This document shows, piece after piece, positions 49,841 to 60,414 of a stretch of 64,000 nt of DNA. Positions within the stretch are counted from its first letter, which is position 1; each line of letters begins with the position of its first letter. Position numbers and translations under genes: made by a program. The stretch lies in NCBI GenBank assembly GCA_023101885.1, contig JALPQD010000017.1:1409428-1473427 (forward strand), read 5' to 3'. The notes beneath the pieces are model-generated. The model did no database searches. It was not told where the DNA came from and saw only the letters and a list, made by a program, of their open reading frames with translations. Source of the stretch: Typhlomys cinereus. Taxonomy: Eukaryota; Chordata; Mammalia; Rodentia; Platacanthomyidae.

Positions 49841-52800
49841 CAGAAGTGCAAAACATAAAAATGACCTCCCTCCCAGACCTTGAAAAGCTAAAAGAAAGTC
49901 TCTTCTGGAGAGAGGAGTGCAGATATCAGGTCGAGTGGAGCTCATCACAAACCCACATGCAGCGCCCCCACTCACCCACTTCTAAATATTACATCGAGGA
50001 AATTCTGACCTGGACGCTTTGTTGAGTTCCATCTCCAGTTCCAGAGGAGATTCTACTGACAGCAGCAATCATGCTGTTGAAGTTCGATTTATCTGGAACA
50101 AAGAACTTTAAGCCACCTGAAATATATCATTGGAACATCAACTATTAAAATGGCAAATGTTAAAACTAAAAGGTTTGATCTTTTCAATAAACTTTGGGAC
50201 CAGTGGAGTATGAGTTTGGGGAAGTAGGAGATGTGCTTGGCTCATTGTGAGTTGCATCCTACAGAGCTGAGAGCAGCGACCTTAGGAAGACGAGTTTGTC
50301 TGCTCTAGTCATAGCTTGTTGTCACTAGTTAGAACTCTGCCACTCCTAAGAGCTCGATCAGTGCTTAGTGAGTAGTGTGGGATTTAAAGTAAGTCCTAAT
50401 CTGTGTTAATTGCTAACAAGTGCATTGCTTATATAGTAACATGTCTTTTAAAAATATTTTCTTTAAATACAATTTGATAATTCTAACTTTTAATGGTAAG
50501 TTTAATATATCCATGCTTTGGAATGTAAATTGAAATTTTCCTATGTCTCATCTAGAACAACAAATAAAATATGTGTCTAATTATATGCTTCATGCCCCTA
50601 ATGTAGAAGTGAATTTTAAGTATATTCTTGTAGCTCTATAAATATAGCTCAGATTGGCCAACAAAAAGTTTATGAAATATTGCTTCTGTTGGACGCATGT
50701 AAGTTGGATATTCTAGGGAAAATATAAAAGAAGAGTAAAACTGACCAGTTTTGACCAATGCTTTGTCAATGCTTTTCTACTTTTTCCAATGAACCCATTT
50801 AAGGTGTGGTTTTATCTGTGCCCTTGATGGTAAAGATGAAGTTCGAGAAGTTTGATGTTTACCTGTGAGATGTGATAATTCCTCCAGCGTCCGGGCTTCA
50901 GAGGAACCCAGGGCGATGGTGTGAACAGTAGAGCCACTGCTCAGCACAGTGAGCGAGCAGTTGTCCGTGGGCTCACCGGGGCTGCTGGTCACCAAGATCA
51001 TCACGGAGCCCTGAGCTTTCCCATTCAGCTTCTCAACCACCTGGACATATAGCAACCTCAGTCATTGGTAAAGAATGATTCACATTGACTGACTCACCCT
51101 CATTCAGAATTCCCCACCCTTGGGGTCTACCAAATCTCTGAGATCTGGCATCTTACCCTCCTTATCTACTCTTACTGGTGGTCTTCACCTCACTCCATTA
51201 CAGCATGGTTACCCTACACACCATTGCCAATCACAAGGACTTTACCTCTTCCAGTCACCATGGTCTATATCCATAGTGTAGAACAATGCCCATCGTAGAA
51301 GATATGGTGTTCATTATTGTATGAGATACTTACCTGTGAGATCCAACTGGTGGTCAATGAGGGCTTAAGTCAGGGAATTTTAACCTTGGCTGCACATTAG
51401 AATTAGATGGGGATGTTTGGAATCATTAAGTGCCCAGACCACACCCAGATGGATGAAATCCCAATTGCTAGGCATGAAACTCAAGCTTCATGGCATGTTT
51501 TTGTTTGGTGCTTGAGAGTAAGCCTATAACTCCATGCATGCTGAGCACCCCATCTACCACTGAACTGTACCCCCAACCCCCGAGAATTTCTTCCATCAGG
51601 TGATTTTGGTGGACATTGTAGGCTGAGAGATACTTGGATAAGGGCAGCATTGGTTGTAACCAATGTCTCATTTGATTTCAGATGCTGGGCAAGTATCTCA
51701 CATGCTGATTTAGACATTCTGTCATTCTCGAGACATACCTTTGCTCTTAATCAATTCTTATATGCTTGAAATCTAGTATGTCTATGGGGCAGAGATGAGA
51801 CTTGGTCACAACTGGGATGGTCTCAGAACCAACAGGGGCACTTTAGAAAGAATCCAGATATTTAAGTCCCTTAGCTATGACCATTGTATATATCTATTTA
51901 TATATCATGCTTTTGGCAAGTATGTATTAAGTAACTATTACACATCATTACTTTGCGAGGCATCAGGAGTGCAGTGGCAAACAAGAAATGGGTCCTGACT
52001 TTAATGACAACTCGTCACAACGGCAAAGGCTGTTGGGACCACACTGCAAGAGAACACCTGTTTTCAGAAGCAACCTCAAATGTAAACTGAAGGACAAGAT
52101 AGCGCTTGTGACAGAGATTCAGGGTGCTCTACCATACCTCAAATCCTTTCTTGAGCCCTGAACAAATGCTCGCTTCTGTTTCAGTGGACACAGTGGTGGG
52201 CAGATAGGAAACCAGCAGTTGTCGGTCTTCATGGCTATTAATTTGCTGTAGCTGGGCTCTGATTTCTCCTTTGCTATTAAAACTTACAATGCCCACAAAA
52301 GTATGATTTTCAACAATATGCATCAAGTAAAATTCAGCTGCTTGTTGTAATCGAAGGAGTCTGTCTGCCTGTATTCCAAAAAGAAAAAAAAAGGTCATGA
52401 CATTGGACTGGTAGACCAAAGATGAGCAAGTAATTCAAGCTGAAAATATATCGACTAATTCTTTGCAGACATTGGTTCCTAATGTTTTGGGTAGTAAAGA
52501 GTGATACAATACTACAATATTTTTGGATTGATTGCATGCTGGGGTTGGTGAAAAAAGATTGCCCTGGAATAAGCTCCTTAGAATTATGAAGACTTATCTT
52601 AATGATTTCTCTGCAACTCAGAATTCAAAAACTCATGAAATCAGTTGAGAATAGGTTTGTAAGTGCTTCTTTTAAAATTCAGTCCAAGGGGTTGAGAGAT
52701 GACTCAGGGATTAATCCTTTGCTTTTCAAGCAAAGGGACCTGAGTTCAGTTCCTCGAGCCACATTAAAAACACCAGGCAGAAATGACAGCAGCCTGCATT

Positions 52801-52921
52801 TCTGGCCCCTAAAAGGAGAGCCTGGGAAACCCCAGAGCAAGGCAGTAAGGAGATATGACGATCTAGGATGATTTCTGAAGCCATCCTTTGCCCTCCATAG
52901 GTATATACGCAGTGCCCTCTC

Positions 52922-52977
<56 letters not shown>

Positions 52978-55900
52978 GTATACACACAAAGAAGTACAAT
53001 AAAATAAATTTCAGTCCAAGGAAGAAGAGATATCATAAATGATGGAGAGGAGCAGTTGTCAGTGGTACTAGTAACTCCCCCCCCCCCTTTGTGGTGCTGG
53101 AAAACTGAAGGCTGAAGACTATATCTACCTGATGAGCATAGTAATGTTGATTACTATCAAGTCAGAATTGATGGCAGCAGCATGAGATATGTGCATGACA
53201 GGGACTGAGGAGTACAGAGAAACGAGTGTCCATGCTCAGACAGGTAATGCTAACGACGCATTCACTAGTGTCCCTTGTTGTGAAAGCTGTGTGGGAAGAA
53301 AGGGAACAGCCAGGTGAGCTTGAATGACATCTCTTCGTGGAGAGCTGGGATCTCTGTCCCAGATGTACAGCCCTGTCTCACGCCTCTTAGGGCAAACTAT
53401 CTATTAATGTTCCACAGATACCTCACACTGGACACAGTTCTAATTCACTGCCTTCCTTCCCAAATATTATTTTCCTTAATAATTTGGGAATTGGACTAGG
53501 GAGATGGATAAAACAAGGAGTTTGAACCCAGGCTTCATTCTTCTGTAATTATCTGGCCACAGAAGATTGTTTCTGTTTGGAGTCCTTGTTCTATCATCCA
53601 CAGGGACTGCTGCGGGGTACTCAGGACAATCCAGTTATCATGCTGCCATCTCTAGAGTGACCTCTACGAATGGGTAGAATGTGATTGATTAGACAGGGCA
53701 TTTCAGGAAAAAAAAAAGTCTTAATGGGAATTCGTTCTAGTTAGTAGCAATGTTAAGGCTAGAACTTATGTATGGATTTCATTTATCTGACTACCTCAGT
53801 TTCTGGACCACTCTGAATTTGTTCCACCTTTACTCAAGGAAATAAGATATCTTTGACTAATTCAAAACCTTTTGCCTCTTTCACCTCATTCTTACCATAT
53901 TCTTAACAAAAAAAAGGCCATTAAAATCGGATAAGAAGAGAATAGCGAATGCTTTGCAGTCCTTTGAGTTGACTGTGTTACCTCTGCCATCCCGCGGGAC
54001 ACATCCAGCACTAAGCACACCACTCTGTCACCAGCCTGCACCAGAGAGAAAGTGGGAGGAGGCGGAAACCCCTCCCCACTCATGGGAAAGCTGTGGGTAA
54101 AGTCCGAGGACTCAGTGATCACATCCCAAGTGCTTCTAAGGCTGCACATTTGGTTGTGCAGGTTTGGAGCTTCTTGGTTGTGGGTACTTGCATTACAGAA
54201 CTCGACCACCTGGAAAAAGAGCAACGTCCGTCAGAGGACAAGAGCATCTTTCTGGACCAGACCCATTTCTCATTCTCATTCCCAGGCAGCAGGCAAACAG
54301 AAGGAAACCAGGGATTAGTCACATGCTTCTCTCCTCCAAAAACAATAGCATCCAACTGCCTTATGAATATTTAAATTTATACCCATGGATTAATGTATTC
54401 TCCACCTCTTTACAGTGGCCAGCAGTTAATGCAGAGACTCGCAGCTGATCAAAGTGCTGAGAATAAGTGACCGTGGTGTTTTGATCCGTACAGGAGGTAG
54501 CTCCATTGGCCCCTCCGTGGCTCAGGGAATGTCGTGAAAGAGGGGGCGGAAAGACTGCCTTCCCTTGAAGAAGAGTTCTTTCCCTTGCAGGAAAGAGTTC
54601 TATGCAATAGCATCTTCTGGACACAGCCACTACACTCATAGCTCACTGAAGCTGTGGTTGTCTCCACCATTTTACCATGCACGGGGGAGGGACTCGTGAA
54701 GTCTCAGTTCTCACTAAGGGACTATGGGCAATTAATGGTTGCTGATTTTCCTTGGTGATATAGTAACTGAGCCTGTATCCCAGCAAATAACTTGTTCATT
54801 CAAACCCATGCAAAGAACCACAGCTAAATTCAGTGTGTCACAAAAAAATAAGGTTTCAGAATAGGAGGGGCTGGTTGGGAAGGAAAAGGGTCTCAACAGG
54901 ACAGAAGCAGCATTACAGAGAGTATATGTGTGTGGGGGTGTGGGGGTGTGTTTGTGAAAATGACCAAAGTTCATTATATATATGAACTAAATTGTCATAA
55001 AATAAAAAGAGAGATTTAAAAAAAGTGACACCAAATTTGCAGATAAATCTTCATACCTTTTGGTTGGAAAAATAACACCGTTGTGGTAATGAAAGCAATC
55101 TCTAATTTATTTGCACTGAGAAAACAGAGCAGAATGTATGTGAGTATGTATATATATGTCTTACAACAACCTCCCTCCTTCCTCAGCATGACATTATATT
55201 AAGGAAACACTCTAAAAAGTGTTATTTGGGACAGATTATTCCTCGGAATCCTATTAAATGACCACTGTATCATTTCTATGGATCAGTCAACTTACATTGA
55301 TCTAGCTCAAATATTGATCTCCATAAAATTAGATAGAAGGTTAAACAACTTAAATATACTTCATAAAGCCCTTAGAAATGTAGATAAAATTCTTTTAAGG
55401 ACAATAAGCCTATGCCAGCATTCCATTAAGTTATGGTGCAGTGCATGCAGCACAAAGTAACATCTGGCCATCTATTTAGGTGGCTCCGCCATGCACCCTA
55501 AGAACAGAGTTATGGGAGTTTAGAGTTTGGAAGAAATTTACAGATTCTCCAGTCCCATCTCAGACTTTGTAGAAGAGGATATTAAAACTAGTCATCACCT
55601 GTTTAGGACACAAGCTTCTAGTAGGATGGGAGACAGGACTGAACCAGTTTTGCATTTTTTAGTTTTTTTCCCCTTACATTTCATGACTCTGGCTTAGGCT
55701 ACTTTAAGATGTTTGTGATTGGATATTTTTGAGTCATTCTTTCAAGGATTACAAACAACATGGGTCAAATGCCTCAAATTAAGTTGTCAGACATGAAAGT
55801 TATACATTAAAACAAAGTGGATAAGACAGGAAATATGAAAAATCACCTTCAAAGGATAAGTGGTTTTGAGAGAGAGAGAAAGAGAGAGATTCAGCAGCAT

Positions 55901-58194
55901 TGATCAGCCATGTTAAAAATAGGCCACAAAGGCATGTTCCCATTGTGTTAACCTTGGTTCCACAGATAGGAAATCCACAAGTCATGGTTTTTCACATCTT
56001 TGTGAAGCTGTCTAGATAAATGAGGGCATTAAGATTAGTTCTACTAAACCGTGAATTAACCAACTCTTTCTTGCCAATTCCATGTTCTCTTAGAGCAGAG
56101 TTGTAGTGACGATGCATCTATTCTGCACTGCATCCATCATAGAGAATAAAAATTGACTAGAAAATACAAGTATGAGATCCTTTAACAGGATTCTCTTTTT
56201 TAGTATTAATTTTTAAAGCAGTGCTCTGAATTTATACTATAGTCTATTATCAGTTAATATGAAATATTAATATTGACTGACAAGGCATAGGTGTGAGCTT
56301 ATTAATCTTTTTTAAGTTTTAAACTTTGCAAAAGAAAGAAAAGAGAATTAGAAAATGCAATTAAAAATAATGGACTGGTTTGCATCCTCAAATGAGAGAA
56401 GTGCAATTATTTGTTATATAATTCTTTAGAACCTGATGCATTTTCCTGCAAAAGGATACAGGGACACTTCCACATGAGTAATTTACTTTTTAGTCTCCAG
56501 AATTCCCTTGTTAAATTGTTTTCCCTGGAAAGTGGATTTTTCATTTCTAAAGATATCTGCATCTATTATTTTGAGGTTTCAGAGTTTTAAATATGTAGAA
56601 TAAAGACCTTGAGAACTGTAAAGCCATCCAAGTTCTAGATTGTCCTATATTGTCCTATATTTTACATAAATAGAGAATATCTGTCTACCTTGGAAAGAGA
56701 TGGAATCCAGTAGGAGTTCAAGGACATACTTAACAGAAGATAGGCTTGGTATGAACATTATTGATCTATTTACAGAAGATAGATTTGGTATGAACATTAT
56801 TGATCTACTTACAGAAGATAGATTTGGTATGAACATTATTGATCTACTTACAGAAGATAGGCTTGGAATGAACATTATTGATCCAGTTGCATTCTGGGTG
56901 CTGTTGTAGATAAATGTGCACCCTTCTTTGAAAAGCTTACTAATAATACAATTATCTTGAGGGCAAAGGCCTTTTTCACAAATGAAAACACCCACAATAT
57001 CAGCCGAACACCTAAAAAAAAAATGGAAAGAGAAACTAAAAATTTAATCTTTTCAGAAATACTTATATTTTCCTGGTTAGGAATTATAGTTTGCTATACA
57101 TGCGTAAGCATCCTTAAATGAATTAATTTAGGGATATTCTCGGTCAAAGTACGGGGCTTGATGAAGGGGTTCTGAATTACAAAGGCTTTACCAAGCTCGC
57201 AGGTCAATACACATGATATTAGCAAATGCGGGGAAAATCTGGGCAGCCCAAGGAAAGGCAGAGGCAGCAATACCTCGAGCCAGTGCCGCTTTGGGTCCTA
57301 GTCCACTGGACACAGGACATCAAGGACACAGGAGGATGAGCTTGAAGTGAAGTCCTCGAGATGATTCCTTCTTCAGCAACAAGCCTACATGTTGTGATGG
57401 GAGGGGACCCAGCGCCATATTTACAAAGGAACTTGTGATATGTATTGATCAGAACTAGAGTCGATGGAGTCCTTAGACCCAGTAATTCTTGGGAGGACCT
57501 TGGGAGAACCCAATAGAAATATTGATCTCTCTGCATACATGAAAAATGGTCTGGAATTGCACAGTGAACTATAGAGCTACTATAGCAACTGCAACAGCCT
57601 GGGATTCATGTGTGTGTCCAATAGGGGGACTGGCTGAGTGAGTGACAGTATAACCACACAGTGGGACACTCTGCAGCTATTTAAAAAGGGACCGGGAAGA
57701 ATGTATATTCACATTTACTTGAACTTTCCTGAAGAGATAAAACTAATAAGAAACTAATCTAAATGTGAGGGGATAAAATGAAATCAGTTGCAATGAAAAC
57801 CAAGAGTGTCACTGTCTGTGTTTTGATATTTGGACATATAAACCTATTTTAAAAATGTGGTAAATTCAGAATAAAATGGAAAAATTACTTGTTATTTCTG
57901 CAATCCTATTTTTACTTTTTATTTTTTATTTCACATAATGACTAAATCAGGATAAACATACCCATCTCAACTTATCTCCTCAATTGTTCATCATTACTTT
58001 GTTTTGCCTCCCTCCCTCCCTCCCTCCCTTCTTCCTTCCTTTCTTTCTTCCTTCTTCTCCCTCTTTCTTTCTTTCCCTACTTCCTCCTTCTTTCCTTCCT
58101 TTTCTTCTTTGTTTCTTTTCCTCCCTCCCCCTCCCTCCCTCTCCTCCTTCCCTCCCTCCCCCTCCCTCCCCCTCCCTCTTCCCCTCCCTCCCTC

Positions 58195-58250
<56 letters not shown>

Positions 58251-60371
58251 TTTCTCTTCTCTCTCTTTCTTTCTTTCTTCTTTCTTTCTTTCCTTCTTTC
58301 TTCTTCTTCTTTTCTTTTATTTCCTTCCCTTTTTGTTTTCCTTTTGTCCTTCCTTTCTTCTCTTTTTTTTAAACTTATTTATTTTGTGCACGCATGCGCA
58401 TGTGTGTGTGTGTGTGTGTGTGTCCTATGGAGGACCAAGGGGGACTTCAGGCATCATCCTGATTGCTTCTGCCTCCTTTTTGCTTGGCTCTGCGGTTTCC
58501 CAGGCTCCGCCCACCAGGACCTGAAGTGCAGGGTGTTTTTACGTGAGAGTGGGATACAGTCTCAGGCCCTTCCGCTTTTGAGGCAGAGTCTTAATTCCTG
58601 AGCCATCTCTCCGGCCCATCTCTTCTCTTCTTTTCTTGAGTCTTGCAGTGTCGCCTTGGCTGGCTTAGAACTCACGCTGGCCTTCAGCTCTTCCTTCCTG
58701 GCACTGGATTCCAGGCAACACTGCACCTAGCCATGCTTTATGATAAAACCATTCAAAATTCTTTCCCCGTGTTTGTGAAAAAACTTGTATATTCATTACC
58801 GCTATAAGTCAAATAAATGGTACATTTTAAATCGGAGAAAAGCACTAACCTTGTTGCTTGAACCTGATTTTGTCCATTTAGGTAGACGGGTTTGTCGTGG
58901 TTATATTCATCAAACACGCCCCAACGGAGATGCGCCCATTCGTGAACAAACACCCTGCCTGCAGAAAAGAGGTTTTGCTTTATTAAAATCCCAGCAGGCC
59001 GGCCTTGCCCATCAGTGGAGATGTAGATGAAGTCCAATTCTCCCTCACTGTCCTTGCGGTCTCCTCCTACCTCACCCCATGCTGGAATTTAAAAAGGCAG
59101 CAAGAACATGCTTAGTTCAAGCAGTGATTTCCTTACTGTGTACCCCTGAGAAGCTTCTGAGGAATCCCATGTTCTCTCATGTTCTCAGTGAGCTTCCTGA
59201 ATCATTTCTCCTTAGCTTTGTGCCCATTTGGAGTTTAGGGTAAAAGGAATAATATGGCCATGCAATTGAAGAGAGCTTTTCCAGTCTCCAGGCTGTCTCA
59301 CCTGCGCATGCCTGCAGTTCATAATTTTCCTGTCTGCAGCAATGATTGAAACTCAGAGTGGAAGGCAGAAAAGGGGATGGCAGAATCCCCTCTCAGGCTT
59401 GGACACTGGTGTCTCTTTTATTTTCCATGTTCATGGTGACTTCCACCCCAGTTCATGGAAATTCTCATTCTCACTCTCTCATCTCTTGCAGCGTCATCTC
59501 GCCCTCTCTGACTTTGACATGTCCTTCCAAAATAACCTTGGAATATAACTTCTTCCCCCTAGAAAGAAACTACATGTGTGTGTGTCCAATGGGGGACTGG
59601 CGGGTGAGTGACAGTATAACCACGCAGTGGGACACTCTGCAGCTATTTAAAAAGGGACCGGGAAGAATGTATATTCACATTTACTTGAACTTTCCTGAAG
59701 AGATAAAACTAATAAGAAACTAATCTAAATGTGAATTATTTGAACGTTCTGGGAAGCCAGGAATATTTGCTGAGCTGACTCACACGGTGGCACATTGCAC
59801 AATATTTGCATCTTGGGAGGAGAACAGCCCGGGCTGGAAGGGTGGAGGGCAAATTTGTGCTGACTCACGAATTCAGAAGCACAGCTGAAGTCACAGGCGG
59901 TGACAGACTGCATTGCCTCATGGTTATCAGAGAGGGGAAAAAGCTTTGCATTGACTAAAAAGTTTCATAGGTATATTTTATACTGTACTGCCTACCTTCC
60001 TTTTCAGGACACACGTATCCCAATATATTCAAATAGGCTCAACAATGAAAACGTTATTTATAGGCAATCTTATAGGCTGGACCAATAGTAAAGATACTGC
60101 AGGGTTCACCCCCTGCCGGCTCACTTTCACTCACTAATTTCTTCCTCAATCTCTCCTTGTCCTCAGTCTGCAAGTCTGTGACCCTCTCCCACTTTTCTGC
60201 TGAGCTCCAGACATTGATATCTGACCACAGCTTTCTGCAGGGCACCCCACTGCTCCCCAGCTTCTGACCTCCCTTTCCCACTGGACTTTCTCTGTCAGAT
60301 GTCTTTGTTCTTTCCACCATGGCAACATACCTGTGGTCTCCCAGGCTGTAGCAGTTCAGGTGTGTGTGTGT

Positions 60372-60414
<43 letters not shown>

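Noticed and set aside
57984..58601. 205-codon Phe/Leu/Ser-rich frame that looks like many membrane helices
   Set aside because: It is the CTTT/CCTC pyrimidine tract followed by a SINE.
58959..59037. Upstream extension of the exon 4 open frame ([14 protein letters not shown])
   Set aside because: It precedes a good TTTTCTGCAG acceptor and has no counterpart in CLCA proteins.
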